Assembly (NCBI GenBank): GCA_011634665.1
Contig: WAEK01000015.1
Location: 98,501-162,500 of the forward strand
DNA from: Mortierella sp. BCC40632
Lineage: Eukaryota > Mortierellomycota > Mortierellomycetes > Mortierellales > Mortierellaceae
DNA: 64,000 nucleotides
Direction: 5' to 3'
Of this stretch, positions 1-17,451 are shown one piece after another. The translations under genes were made by a program, and so were the position numbers. Numbering within the stretch: position 1 is the stretch's first letter; each line of letters starts with the position of its first letter. The notes beneath the pieces were generated by a model that was not told the origin of the DNA, searched no databases, and saw only the letters and a list, made by a program, of their open reading frames with translations.

Positions 1-150
1 AGAAAAAAAAAGAAAAAGAAAGCAAGAGCCTTACATTGAGAGCCTTTGCGTCGAGATCCACTGGCCCCAACGGATTGTTTCCTAAAGAATCAAGAGTTGT
101 CGAGATCATTGTTGAAAAATACATAGAGAACATAAGAAGCAGGTCCTTTT

Positions 151-182
<32 letters not shown>

Positions 183-1275
183 TTTCTCCTCTGGTAGGAT
201 AGAGTTGCTTGAGACTGGTCAAGATGTTGCTTAGGTTCGTCCGCTCATTCTTTCTTTTTGGACCCAGAGCGAAGAGCTGGATGATGTAAACCATGGTCGA
301 GCGACAAGGAGCTACATGATCAAAAAAAAAAAGATTCCATGGTTTCTCCTCAAAAGAAAGAAGGAAAGGTCCAGAAATGTTCTTCATCCGCTCCTCTTTC
401 TCCAAGTCCCCGGGTCTTTATTGGTCCTCTTGGTGAAGAATGAATGCTCTGATAGTCCGAGATGGTTGCATCAATGTAAAAAAAGAGAATACCCAGGCGG
501 AGAACAACCATGAGCCTGACTCACGGGTCCACACGTTTTGAGTCTTCATTTCCATGTCCCTGCTGGCTCCTGATGTCCCATAGTACGCAAGACATGTTGG
601 ACGGAAAGTAAGGGGCTGGTTGCTGCGGGTTTACCTGTCTCCAGAGCCGGGCATTGTCGATGGATGGGATCTCTTTTTTTTTTTTTTGGAAAAAAGGAAA
701 GAAAAGAAAAGAGAAGCACAGGCACCGACCAACCAACCAACCAACCAACCACACCACCTTTCCACGAACAAAAGGAAAAAGGTCCTTCAAAAGCGCCTGT
801 GCACGTGATAAAGAGGCCGTAGTAGGGTAGGAAGGTGGGAAAGGATAGACAGACACACAGGGCTTGCTTGAGAAGTGAGCATCAACGCTACTTTTTTTTT
901 TTTGGTCACAGTTGGCACAAAAGGCCAACCTCTCGCCCCCTGATCACACACCCACAGACACACACACACACTATCGCTCTCTCTCCTCTCTTTCTTTGCA
1001 TCCTTACATTCGCCACACTCCCGCCTCAGTCAACCAAAGGACTCTTTCCAAGCAAGACACTTCGACCACCTCATTCACCAGACCTTGTAAAAGCCAACAA
1101 AGCATCTGTGCCAGTCCATTAAGCATTCTTTTTCTTTTTTAGAAAAAAAGAAAAAAAAAAAGAAGGCAGAGACCCCATAGCGAGCAGGAAGGCCAACTGC
1201 CTAGCTGACAGACAGGGCACATACGCACACACGCACACGCGCAAAAGAAAAGAAAAGAAAAGAAAAAAAAGTGCC
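1..1275. other. 5' flank and leader of the GCN5 gene
   Basis: No convincing coding region is seen here; the open frames are short and low in complexity. The stretch holds a (GT)n run at about 151-183, poly(T) runs near 666-680 and 892-903, a (CCAA)n run at about 726-750, and A/G-rich leader sequence directly before the GCN5 start at 1276. It probably contains the promoter and 5' UTR of that gene, but no clear TATA box was found. Confidence 0.6.
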
Positions 1276-5268
<3,993 letters not shown>

Positions 5269-5462
5269 TTGGATATTGGGAATGGTTATTATTTTTTTTT
5301 GTTTTGGGTATAACTGTGAGTGAGTGTTTGTGTGTTCAGTGTGTTTGTGTGTTTTGTATGGCTGTTGTGTCTGTCCTGGAACGACCAACAAAGGCTGTCT
5401 TTATTATTTTTTCTTTTCTTTTCTTTTCTTTTTCTGCCAAGTCTCTCTCTCTCTCTTTCATT

Positions 5463-5496
<34 letters not shown>

Positions 5497-5600
5497 CTTT
5501 ATTCTTCTTCTCTTTCTATGTAGTTTATGCATCCTGTCTGATTTCCTTTTGTTATTTACCTGCTTGCTTTGCCTGCTTCTCGATGTTGCCCGTCCACTCT

Positions 5601-5606
5601 AATAAA
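5601..5606 (+). terminator. AATAAA polyadenylation signal of GCN5
   Basis: Exact AATAAA 333 bases after the GCN5 stop codon, in the right orientation and at a plausible distance. Confidence 0.55.
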
Positions 5607-6228
5607 GTACATTAGCATCTGTGTCTAGGAAAAGTTTTTGGTGATGGGCAGTGGTGGAGAAGAGAGGAGAGAGGAGGTGAAGAGAGAGGAAGTGAGGAAA
5701 GAGTGTGCACGCTTGTCTAGAAAAGAGACCAACGAAAGGGGAGATATCCTTGTGCACCTGCGTTTGTGTAAGAGAGAGAAAGAGAGAGAGTGTGTGCGTG
5801 CGTGCTTGTATTTCGCACAACGCTGGTGTGGATGACTTAAAATTCTGCCGAGGCAGATAAAAAAGAGAGTTCTTTCGCATGCGAGCGCTGTGGCTCTTTG
5901 TGAAATGTACACTAGGCCTGCTTAGTGCCGAGTGCTTGGCTCACGACAGCCTGAGTCTTGGCTCCAGCGAGCCAGCCGAGAGAGAGGGAGAGGGAGAGAG
6001 GGAGAAGGGAGGAGACCCAAATGTACACAGGTACTCTCTCTCCTCCTCCACGATCAAAATGTTTTATGGTTGGTCTCTCTGGTTTGGAGGGCGAGAGTAG
6101 GGGACAAAAGTGCAAGGCGCGAAAAATGAAAATAAAACGGTGCGAGTCAGGAACAGAGACATTGGCTCGGCAAACGCCTGGGCCGAATCCGAGGCGAGGA
6201 GAGATTCACAACACTTGGAGAAGTAACG

Positions 6229-6284
<56 letters not shown>

Positions 6285-6708
6285 GAGAGAAAGAGAGGCT
6301 TGGGCAGACATGTGGACACTGTTGTGCAGTGATCCGAGAGTGCGCGTGTGTTTGCGAATGAGAGAGCGTGCGTCTGTGCTGTGCCCGTGCTTGTGGATGA
6401 AAGAGATGTGATGTAGTGAGAGCAAAAAGGGCGTCCGAAAGGGGAGAGAGAGAGGGAGAGAGAGAGAGAGATAGAAAAGAGAGAATAGAAACTTAGTCAT
6501 TTCTTGTTACCAATAATACACCCAGTAGTGCGGATGATGATGGTCCCTGTTCACTTGGACAAAGAGGAGAGAGCTCATTACCACGCATAGGACAAGGTCT
6601 GATCACTTGGAGGTCATGGATTGGTGGAGAAACACGACGCCGTCCAACAAGCCAAGGAAGAGAAAAAAAAAAGGGCGCGTTCGAGTTCAGTGGCGGGACT
6701 TCGGATTG

Positions 6709-6717
6709 TATAAAAGG
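6709..6717 (+). promoter_or_regulatory. TATA box of the ceramidase gene
   Basis: TATAAAAGG lies 231 bases before the ceramidase ATG and is followed by a strongly C/T-rich leader, the usual layout of a fungal core promoter. Confidence 0.6.
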
Positions 6718-6947
6718 ACGGTCACTCTTTCCCGGTCTGCGCTGCGGCGGATGTCTTTTTGCTTGATTATTTTTTTTTGTCTCTTTTTTTCCGCCACCAC
6801 TCTCCTCTTCTCTTTCACTATCTCCTCCGCTCTTCACTCGCTCTTTCACTCTGCTCTGCTCTTGAGCGTGCTCCACATTTACCCACACTCAGACCCACAC
6901 ATTCTTCACTCGCATAGCCGCCCACACTCAACAAACAGTGGAACACC

Positions 6948-8527
6948 ATGTCAGCGGCCGCACCACCACCCTCCTTTGACCAGATCGGTTACTGGTCACC
7001 CAACACTGCCTCCATGGACTGGTGTGAACACAACTATGTGGTCAGCTACTTTATTGCCGAGTAAGGAACCGTTTTTTTTTTTTCTTTTTCTTTTTCTTTT
7101 TTCCTTCTCTCTCTGTTTAGTCTCTTCATTTCTCTGAATCATTTCTCTAAACTAAACACCTATAATTTTTTTTTCTTCTTTCCGCCCCTCACTAACCTCG
7201 TTTCATCCCGCTAGGTTCTGGAACACGATCTCGAGTTTGTTTATTATAATGTTGGGCGAGTTGGGTCTGTACCTGAGTCCAACCAAGGAGACTCGGTTCA
7301 AGGTGGCGTTCCGGACAATCAGTATCGTCGGCATCGGTTCCACTCTTTTTCACGGCACACTTCGTCACAAGATGCAGTTGCTCGGTACGTGTCTCTCACT
7401 CAGGGATGGAAAAAAAAAAGATGGGACCCATGTGGCGAATAGGAGTCGAATCAAGAGAGGGTACAGGGGCTCAATTGGCGATGGAGACATGACTGCTGTC
7501 AACACAACACAAGGAGAGAGCAAGAAAGGGAAGGGAAGAAGAAGAAAAAAAGAGTACAACCACATGCTGGGCTCTGTTGAGTCGAGAGAGGAATGCGGAA
7601 AAGGAAGAAGAGGAGCCTGTGCATCAAATGCGGTCGGGGGTATTGACACATTCTCCCCCAGCCGGACGCCATCCCCGCCCAATGTCGTCCATCCAAGCGG
7701 GAAAAAAAAGCCTTTTTTCGTTGTAGAAGAAGAAAAAAAAATTGCGAGGGGGGTTACAGTGCACTAACTGTCATGATTGATCTTCTACCCATCACAGATG
7801 AACTACCAATGATTTATGCAGCCACAGCCCTTACGTTTATCTGTGTCGAGACTAAGAACGGTCCTCAGGGCCGTTGGTTCCCCATCAGCCTTGCTACCTG
7901 GCTCGGTAAGTTGACCTTTTTTTTTTTTTTTTTTAGGGCCTGCTGCTGACTGGGATTTTTAAAAAAAAAAAAAAAAAAATTGAAAGAGAAAGAGAAAACA
8001 AGTGGACTGACAAAGGGGTGAGACGTTTTTCTTTTTCTTTTCTTCTTTTTTTGTGGTAAATAGTCTTGACAACCATCTTTGTGTCGATCACAGGAGGCAA
8101 GCTCCAGTTTTACACATTCCAGGGCTCTTTTGGGATTTTGCAGCTCACCATCCTCTACTACACAATCACGTTGCATCGATTCCAGGAAGCAGCACGAGGC
8201 GCCAACAAGGATGCTACGTGGTTGATCCAACGTGCATTGGGTGTCTATGCGACCGCAGTCATCATGTGGTTGATTGATCTCCACCTCTGTGAGTTTGTGA
8301 ACGGTGTCGGACCCAACTCGGTGGTGCGTTGGAACCCACAATTGCATGCCTGGTGGCACGTTTTTTCGATTAGCGGAGTGTATTTCACAACCCTGTTGAT
8401 TGCCTATCAACATTATGTTGCCAAGGGATTGAAGCCCGAGGTTTATCTTTGGAAGGGATTTGCACCAGCTTTGACCTTGGATGGTTCTGTACAGAAAAAA
8501 CTGTCCAAGATCGAGAAGGAGCAGTAA
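6948..8527 (+). CDS. Alkaline ceramidase (ACER/YPC1 family)
   Basis: A multi-pass ER/Golgi membrane amidase that splits ceramide or phytoceramide into a sphingoid base and a fatty acid. Exons 6948-7060, 7215-7384, 7798-7905 and 8064-8527 join in frame to 284 aa, a normal length for the family. Signatures in order: the N-terminal IGYWSPNTASMDWCEHNY stretch, GIGSTLFHGTLRHKMQLLDE around the first metal-ligand histidine with the conserved ELPMIY following the third exon junction, and near the C-terminus HAWWHVFS supplying two more histidines of the zinc site. At least six hydrophobic segments are visible. Intron 2 (7385-7797) is long and purine-rich. The stop codon runs directly into about 22 A residues. 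Substrate preference cannot be told from sequence. Confidence 0.93.
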
Positions 8528-8824
8528 AAAAAAAAAAAAAAAAAAAAAAGCATATCAGGACGACTGTCCCCCCCGTCCCCACACCCCCCTGAGGAATTTT
8601 TTTTTCCTTCTTATTTTTTTTTCTTCAGCCAATTGCCCTCGTAACCAACATTGCCACTCTTGTTTCTCAAGTAGCAGAATAAGCCTGTCAATCTCTTCTT
8701 TTCCTCTCCAATCCCTTCCACTACCACCTTGTAATAATAAAGAGTCAGGATATTATTCACACAAAAGACTGACAATAATCAATAAGAAAAAGAAAAAAAA
8801 AAGAGAGGGGGGGGGAGGGGAGAC

Positions 8825-8859
<35 letters not shown>

Positions 8860-8873
8860 TTTTGTTGGATTGT

Positions 8874-8935
<62 letters not shown>

Positions 8936-9067
8936 GGTGTTGTTGTTGTTGGTGTTGTTTTTTCCCAAGTCTCGCTTCTGACAGTTCATTGCGACTGATA
9001 AAAAGGATAAATAATAATAATAAAGAAGAAAAAAAAGATACGAAAACAGAAAAATAGAAAAAATAGG

Positions 9068-9098
<31 letters not shown>
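8528..9098. repeat. Ceramidase 3' UTR and homopolymer/microsatellite cluster
   Basis: Holds A22 directly after the stop (about 8527-8548), an AATAAA at 8736-8741, about 33 T residues (8826-8858), about 20 units of (TTG)n (8875-8935) and about 28 A residues (9069-9096) just past the stop codon of the convergent HeH-protein gene. It separates two convergent genes and has no coding signal. Confidence 0.85.
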
Positions 9099-10690
9099 CT
9101 ACAAAGTTGGAGCGGGCGAAGGAGTAGACTCGGCTTCCATCATCTGTTGTCGATACCAGACACTCACTGCCAAGACAATCACTGCCAAGACCAACGAACG
9201 AAGTCCCAACAACTGTCGTACAGAAGCAGGCAAGAATGAACCCGATCCTTCCACCTCTCCAGCCGTCGTTGTCATCGAGGGCCCTTCGGACGAATTACTG
9301 TTACGACGAGGTCGACCATAACGTTGAGGTAATTCAGTTGTGGATTCTGAAGAGTTCGAATGAGTCACTGCGAGAGATGCAGAAGCTGATTGAAGAAGCA
9401 TCGATTGTCCTGGAAGCAAACTATCGGCCGTTGGTTGGAAGGATTGCATGAATTTTGAAAATGCTGGTTGCTGCTGTTGTTGTTGTTGTTGTTGTTGTAT
9501 CCGGTTTGATTCCTTGTCCTTGGTAGATGCTTTTGGTTGACGCGAACGAGATCGAGAACGAGAACCGGTTCCACGGGCAGCAGGTTTGGTCGAAGCTGGT
9601 TCCCTAGACTTGGAGCGACCACGACCACGTCCCATTGCGGGCTTTTCAGCGTTCGAGTCCTAAGAGATTTTTTTTTTTTTCATTTGAAGAAAAAATGTGT
9701 GTTTGTGGTGTTTGATAGGTCAATTGCCAGTGCTGCGGGTCAAATTTCTCTCCCTCTCAAAAAAAAAAGAAAAAAGAAAAAGAAAAAAGAAAGAAAAAAA
9801 GAAAAAGAAAAACTTCCACAAAGAGATATGGATTAGTCAACAGTCTCGTCTAGTTTTCGGTTACCTTTCCGCGTCCAGACTTGGTTTCGCTCTCGTCATC
9901 GCTGGTTGATTGCTTCTTCTGGGGCGCTCTACCGCGTGTTGGTGCTTCCGCTTCAGTCTTGGCTTTGGATGCCGAAGTCTTGCGTTTAGGCTTTGTATTT
10001 TGTTGTTGTTGTTGTTGATGGCGGTGGCGGTAGTGGTGGTATGCACACAGGAAAGTGTGAAAGAATAGGCGGGGAAAGACGTGATAGCAATGTTAACAGG
10101 CTATTTCTTTTTTTTTTTTTTTTTTTTTTTTAGGCGCGTACCATCAAACCCACTGGAGAAAAAAAAACAAAAACAAAGGAAAAGAAAACAGACCTCCCCT
10201 TCCCCATTTTCGTTTTCTTTTCAAGGTAGTTCAATTGGAAAAGAAACAAACAAAAGAAAAAAAAAAGACATACCTTCTCAGCAGGCGTGTCTTCCGATTC
10301 CTGAGTTTGTTTACGGCTCGTAGCCTTCACAGCTGGCTTGCTCTCCTTGGACTCTTTCACGTCCTCTTCCTCCTTGGCGACGCGTTTCTGGCGCGAAGGG
10401 GCCTTTGTCTTCTTGACCACGGCGGGCTTGGAGGCCTGTTGTTGTTCCTCGTCTGAGGAGGAAGAAGAGGAGGAAGAAGAGTCCTGTTCCTTGGCATTGA
10501 GAGACACGTCTGGTCGGATATGCTTGTTGAAGAGGTCAACCAATTGTTGTTTGCGAACACTTCCTCCGAGAGGGGGTCGGACGTTGTGTTGGACTAGGAT
10601 CGCACGGATGGCATCTTTGGTGATGGACCAAGGGTCGAAATCAGGGTGGAGGTAATGTGCCTGCTCCGTGGAGCTATCCTTGGTAGACAT
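9099..10690 (-). CDS. HeH/LEM-domain inner nuclear membrane protein (Src1/Heh-like)
   Basis: Exons 10690-10274, 9990-9865 and 9659-9099, all phase 0, give 367 aa. The N-terminus (YLHPDFDPWSITKDAIRAIL ... LVDLFNKHI) is the helix-extension-helix/LEM-like fold of Src1/Heh1 proteins, which sit in the inner nuclear membrane and tether chromatin or take part in pore quality control. A Ser-rich acidic stretch, basic Lys/Arg-rich repeats likely to act as a nuclear signal, a polyGln run and an RS-rich segment follow. One hydrophobic helix (VLAVIVLAVSVWY) lies about 20 residues from the C-terminus. The MSC (Man1-Src1p C-terminal) domain of long family members is absent, so this resembles short one-pass forms. 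The acceptor of exon 2 at 9990 is weak; the other splice sites are good. Confidence 0.8.
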
Positions 10691-13600
10691 GAGAGTGAAT
10701 GAGAGAGTGAAGAGGTTGACTACTAGTGCTACTACTACTACTTCGCTGTGTTCAGAGAAAGGAAATAATAAATGGGCAACGCTCTCTGAGTTGAGGTGCG
10801 AGAAAGAGAGAAGAGAAGAGTGAGCGAGTAGACTGCTGATGTCCTGGGCTGGTTCTTGCGGCTGGTTGCTCCGGTAACTTTTTTTTTTTCTCTCTTTTTT
10901 TTTCACTGGTTTTTTTAAAAAAAAAAAAAATGTTACGTCACACTTTTTTTTTTCAACTCACTTTTTTTTTTCTCGCTCTCTCACTCTTGTCGCGAGTAGG
11001 TAGCAAATCAAACGCGTCGCCATGACATTTCAGTGGTCAGAGAGAGCTGTCAGCACCATGCAATGTCATCCATAGTCCCCTATGGATGACTGATCTGGCT
11101 CCCTCTCCCAGTCCAACAAGACAGGTGGCGCTCATTCACAGCCACCTGTTGGACAACAAAAAAAAAAAAAAAAAAAAAAATAGTCAGTCCACAAAGTCAG
11201 TATCACGCTCCCGCCCTCCTTTGCAAAAAAAAAAGGTAACGTGTCCAATGGATAGTGCACCCACCCTTCTCTGATGATATCCCCACTCCAAACAACCAAC
11301 ACGACGCGTCTTTTCTTTTTTCTGTTCTTTTCTTCTTCTTCTTTGATGTCCCTAGTGGGAGTAAATTTGTTCAGCAAGCATCATCTTGTTTGGGATCAAC
11401 CCCTCCCACTTTGTCCTTCAACTCGCCCACCCTATCTCTCCCTTCCCTACTTTATCAAACCCACAGTCTTCCTCTTATTATAGATTCATTTTATTTCCGT
11501 TCTCATGAACAGCATATCTATCACACCCTGTCCTTGATGAATCCCTGTTGTGGCCTACTCGTCCAAGCTCAGCATCCAATCCTGACTGTAAAAAAGAGAT
11601 CAAAGATCCTTGACCTTTGCCAACAGGGTCCATCAGGGTCCAACAGAACCAGTGTGCCGCGCCCGCTTCAGAGTGCTCGGACCAACTGGCGGTAATTGAA
11701 AAAAAAAACGAAATTGCACTTCCCCTGCATGGTCTTGACGAACAAAAGGGTAGAGAAGAGGCACCATTCGTCCCTCATTCCTACGAACCCAAGGGTTCTT
11801 GCTCTATTTATCGCATCTACAGCACATAGTTTGCACTCAATCCCCTTTTTTTTTTCTCTCCCTTTCTCCCTTCCCTCTTTTGGAGCAGTCCGCGGGACAA
11901 ACTCTATCGAACCAGGAAGAGATCATCTCGGATCGCGGACAAGATAAATCCACTAGACACATACCCTTTTTGTTTATGGGAGAAGGGGGGTTGCAAAGCA
12001 ATATTCGATCGTCTTCTGCCCCTATTGCCTTTTCTTTTCTTTTCTTTCCAGATTGCCAAACTTGAGACAAAGGCGATATGTACTTGTACATACTGAAGAC
12101 ATACTCTGAAAGACGGAATGCCCTCTCACCCTTTTTTGTTTTGCCTACTTGATCATAAATTCTTTGAGCGGGTGACTGGAGCCATTGGTCCAGGTAGATC
12201 TTGTAATTACTAGGTGGTCCCTAGTACCCTTTGAATTGACATGGCCTTTGAACTCGTTCTTTATCACTATGGCTTTTCCACATTGCTCACTGTGGGATGA
12301 AAAGGGGGGGGGGTCTCTTATCGGAAAGACCCGCTGTTAAGAGATGGAAACTGGGGGTTTTCACTTTCTTGGGATGGGATCATATGAGGCCTAGATCGGA
12401 TAAATGAGAGGGGTGGAACTGTCAGGAACAGCTCGCTTGGGGGTGAATAAAATGCTTGGATCAGTTCTTCTTCTCTCTCTCTTTTCCACGAAATGTTCAT
12501 GAGCCCTCCGGATGCCATCTCCACCTTTTTCTATTAGGGGACGGCAAACGTCTTAAAGGATGCCAAACATTGAAAAGGGCGAGAACTATCACGTCTCTTG
12601 TCCTGCAATTATCCATTCATTGGAACTCTCAGTAGATGGTCAAATCCTCAAATGGCTATTCTTAAGAAGAGTGAGATATTGAGAAAGAAAAAGAGAAGTA
12701 GTGTTTGCATGTGTATGGAAGAGGGAGTGGGGGCGGAAGGCGGGGAACAGCACAATTGCCGCGCAAGTGGCTAAATCTCAAGCGGTGCGTGATGAATGCG
12801 GAACAAATGCAATACTTTCCAGGGACAACCCAAAAGGTGCATTTCAGTTCAGTCTGTCACCTCGAGACACGACCAAGACAATGCCAGTACTCCATATATA
12901 CACATACAGGCTGTCCTCTTTCTCCATAGGGGCAACCTCTCGTACTAAACGGACGAATGTCGATCATACTGACAAGAACATTGCTAGTGGGTCACCTCTA
13001 TTCTTTCTCTCTTTCTACCTGGCCTCTCGAGTTCCATATCGATGATGTGCACCAAAAGTCCGTAGTGCCGAAGGGACCCTCCCTTCTCCCTAAGCCTCCA
13101 TATGGTCACTGAGAAACAGGATCTTGACCTAATTTTACGCGAGGTTGTGGGGGAGGGAGAATGTGAGCACAGCCATTCTTTTGTAGCATATTGATGCAAA
13201 ACAACCACGTACCAGCATCAAGCTAGAGACAAAGAAAGAGAGAAAGAAAGAAAGAAAGAAACCGAACAAAGAAAAATGACCGAGAATGGCCTGGTTCCAT
13301 AGTAGAGCATCCATTAGCGACACGAAAGAGACAAGAATTATTTTTTTTTCCATCTACAAATGGAAACTGGCAAGTAAGAAGAAGAATAAGAAATGATGAT
13401 AATAGTGGTAATAAAAAGGTCTTGGTTCTGGACCATGGACCGGGCAATTGGACCAAAAAAAAAAAAAAAAAAAAAAAAATACGATGGCCTGCTTTCTTTT
13501 ACTCCGCCCTACCTCCTCTCCAATGGGTTCCACAATGATGGGTATGAAACCTATTGAGAAGGTAAATTTGAGAGAACTGGCAGGTGAATAGAGAAAGCAA

Positions 13601-13792
13601 GGCATTCGGGTGAGTTGATGAAGGCGTACAACCGAATCAAAGGGAAAGGGGTGTGTGGGGGGGGAAGGGGGGAAGAGGAGGAGGAAGGAAGGAGAATTCT
13701 CCGCACACCAGATCCCATGGTCGTCGTCGTTGTTTTTCGCGTGCTCACTTTCTTGAGATCCTGTATCCTGTTCAAATAGGTACTGGCTCTCT

Positions 13793-13847
<55 letters not shown>

Positions 13848-15901
13848 TCATAATTGTGACAACTGCATTAATAATATGCTCTCTATTTTTTTTTTTTTTT
13901 TTTTTTTTTGGTCCCCGGAGTATCAAGGCTAATGGTTTCAAATACGGGACCCGCTTTTGTTTGATCCATCCAAAAAAAAAAGGGAAGGAACAGTGAACAA
14001 AAAAAGAAAAAAAAAAAAAAACAAAAAAGAACAAGCGTGAAAGAAAAAGAAAAATAAAGTGCGAAAGGGCTCCAATAGAGAAAGAGGTTCTCCACAGCAG
14101 GTCGTGACGCAATGTTTTTTTTATCTTTCTTTCTCTCTTTCTTTCTTTCTAAAGCTGTTTTGTGGTGGGAGCTTCACAAAGTGTCACCCATTCACGCGCA
14201 CAATTCTCCTCTTAGTCCTCTCATTTTATGTTGTTGTTGTCTATCGCTATTGTTGTTGTTCCAAAAGCCCAGAAAAAAAAAGGTGGACGTTTTCTCGTTC
14301 CGCTCTTTTTTTTCTTTTTCTTTTTTATATACCATTCTCTTTTTACCTACACTATCCGAGCTTTATTGTACTGTACTGTTTGGCTCTCGTTACCCGCACA
14401 GGCTCCTCTGGGACGGCTTCAGCTAATAAAAGCAAAAATTCTCTTTCTCCCTTTCCTCCCCCCCTAGACGACCTCTGGACGAACCCAGTGGGTAAGAGAA
14501 AGTCATTTGTGCTCTCAACCGTCCGTCTATGCATCTCATAATAAAATTTGCTGCACTGTCGAAACGAGCTTAAAAAAGCTACTACTTGTTATTGTTGATT
14601 GCTGGTCAGGTTTAGTTGTCTTTGACAGGGCAAAAGGAAAAACAGGTGCACGGGAAGGAAGAAAGAGAGAGAGAGAGAGAAAGAGGTCTGGGGATAGCGC
14701 TGAAATACATGGCGTTCGAGTCCAAAGGGAATCTCTACTAAACTCCCTACCTACGTTGGCTGTTGGGATACTTGTCGTCAACAAGGGCCCCACAAAGTGG
14801 ACGTGTCAACGTAGAGGAGAGGAGGAGGAGAAGGAGGAGAAGAAGGAGGGAGGAAAGGCACAGGGCTGGGCATCGATTTGTGTAGAATTTGTGTCTGCAA
14901 CAGGGACGAGTAGCGCGCAAAGCCTGAGGAGGTTTTTCTTTTTCTTCTTCTTCCTGTTGTTAGCTCATCTTCACCCTGTTGCTCTACACCACTCGATGCG
15001 ATGAGTGGTCCAGGACAGAGAATTTCAAGCGTCCTCCAGTGTTCGTTGCGCGCTCTGTTTGTCGGGGTGCTCTCCTTGAACGACGCAGGCGGGGACATGG
15101 CTCCTTTTGTATTGCATTGGCAGAGTGCTTGAGTGTATGAGAGAGTAAGAGAGAGAGAGAGAGAGAGAATGAGAGAGAGAATGAGAAAGTGAAATATAAA
15201 GAGTAATAAAAAATAAGGGCGGGCTGAATGGGATGGATGACCATGGCAGGTTGGGGTGGCCTTGTCCTGTCTGTGGTGTGTCTGTTTGGATTAGTCGTCT
15301 GGACAACCAAAGAACGAGCCCAATATCTTTCATATTCATTCTCTGTGTGTGGAGGAGACTCGAGACAACGACGTTCTCTCTTTCACTCTCACTCTCACTC
15401 TCACTCTCACACTCACACACGCTTTTCTCTTTCTCTCCATCGCTCCATCTCTCCCCTTTCTTAATCCCCAATTAAAAGCTTTTTCCCTGGGTTTTCATTT
15501 CAAATCCATCAAAATCCATCCATCCATCAAATCCCATCATCGTTCATTAAATCCTTCTATCTTCTCCTTCTCTTTCGCTTTCTTTCGCGGGATTTTCTTT
15601 TTTTTTCTTTTCTTTTCTTTTCTTTTCTTTCTTTTCTTTTCTTTCTCTCTTTCCCTTTCTTTCTTTCCTTCTCTCTTTTGTCTCTCTCTTTCTCTCTCTC
15701 TCTCTCACTCTCTTTCTCTCTCCCCCCACCTCACCCTACCCCACCCCACCCCATCGGCACCTCCTTGCCGCGACGCATTCACTTTTCTTTCTCTCCTTCG
15801 AGTCAAAAACCATCCCTGCGCACCTCTAGTCCGATCCTGTGCGACGCATTCACAAGGCTCATTCTTTGCCCACGTCCCCTTTCCTTCTTTCCTTTCTCTC
15901 G

Positions 15902-15975
<74 letters not shown>

Positions 15976-16230
15976 CCTGCACATCCTCTCCACCTGGCCC
16001 TAACACTGGGGTCCATTTTCCTTCTCTTCCATCCTCCAACTCCATCGCATGCTCGCGCGGCATTGACCTTGACCTAAAAACAACAACCCCTTTGCGAGCA
16101 CGCTCATCGGCCACCACCACCTCCTCCTCCTCTTCCTCTTTGCACCCCTGCACGCCCAGTGTGGCTGGCTCTCCTCTCCCCTCCTCCGCAAGACTAGAAA
16201 AGCGGTTCCCAGACCCTGGGGAAGGACACC
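10691..16230. other. 5.5 kb gene-poor region rich in microsatellites
   Basis: No open frame here shows domain signal or composition like the real genes. It contains the HeH-gene upstream region, A-tracts (about 11160-11180, 13456-13479), T-tracts (about 13888-13908), (CT)26 at about 13795-13843, C/T-rich sequence from about 15360 and (TC)31 at about 15911-15972. The stretch 15360-16230 is strongly pyrimidine-biased and may be leader of the downstream ArfGAP gene. A few unique blocks (about 11930-13100) show nothing recognisable on either strand. Confidence 0.6.
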
Positions 16231-16324
16231 ATGGCATCGGCCCTGATCCCCTCCTCGCTCTACCAGCCCGATCCCGCACAATCACAAGTCTTTTTTTTGT
16301 TGTTGTTGTTGTTGTTGTTAACTG

Positions 16325-16463
<139 letters not shown>

Positions 16464-16710
16464 TCTCTTTTTCTCTCGGTCTTTTTCACCCTCTTTTTCT
16501 TTTCTCATTCTCAAATGCTCCACCATCACCGTGTCAATGGACATCTTTCAAATACAACAGGAACTAACCTGTCTTTTTTTTTTTTTTTTCTTTCTCTCTC
16601 CTACCTCTGGCTCCTACCTCTGGCTCCCACCTCTGGCTCCCACCTCTGGCCGGCTCTTTCTTTCTTTCTCTCGGCCTTTATATACTCTTCGTGTTACTTG
16701 GGCTCAAAAG

Positions 16711-17398
16711 TCGCCGTCTCCAGGATATCGCTTCACAATGCAGCAGCGTCGCCTGCACTGACGATCGACGTTGTCCGCCCATCTGGATTCGCAGTCCGAT
16801 CACACACCCTAGATCGTGTCGAGTACGTCCAAGACCCAGAGACGTCTTTGCCTGCCACCTCTTCACTTCTTGGCACTAGTACTAGCACAGGCAATAACAG
16901 CAACAGCAACAGCAACAGCAATGACCATGACGACAATACCATCAATCACTCTGCCACCGTACAGCCACTCTCGGCCACCCTTCTTCTCAAGGTCCATGCT
17001 CGTGAAGGCTTCCGGCTCTCATTCGAACTCGAAGGCAGTCTCCTTCACCTCCCTGCGCCCACAGTCTCCACAACCACATCCGCTACTCTTGCTGCTACTT
17101 CTGTTGCTACTACTTCTGCTGTACACACCGTCGATACGACCAACGCATCGTTCACACCACAGCCAGGTAGCAGTAACGATGGCGTAGGGACAACAAGAGT
17201 GGGCAACAACGAGACGACAGCACAGCCAGAGCACATTGCCATCCCAAGAGTATTCTTTGCAGAGGCGTGCTCGGAGCAAGACATGCGCGACCTTTGCGAC
17301 GAGGCCGAATTCCAGAAGCAGGTAGCGCGATCAATTGCGAGTAGAAAAGAGTCTGAGTGAGAGAGAAAGAGAGAAAGAGAGAGCGAGAAAGAGAAAGA

Positions 17399-17451
<53 letters not shown>

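Larger units (their letters stand above)
5269..6947. other. GCN5 3' UTR and intergenic region with (GA)n
   Basis: After the GCN5 stop the sequence holds a poly(T) tract at about 5467-5496, a canonical AATAAA at 5601-5606, then purine-rich DNA with a (GA)24 run at about 6231-6280 and more GA-rich sequence to 6490. No protein-coding signal stands out; open frames here only translate dinucleotide repeats. The last 240 bases form the ceramidase promoter and a pyrimidine-rich leader. Confidence 0.6.

Noticed and set aside
8875..8935. (TTG)n array as a CRISPR-like or coding repeat
   Set aside because: It is a plain trinucleotide microsatellite with no spacers and lies in a 3' UTR.
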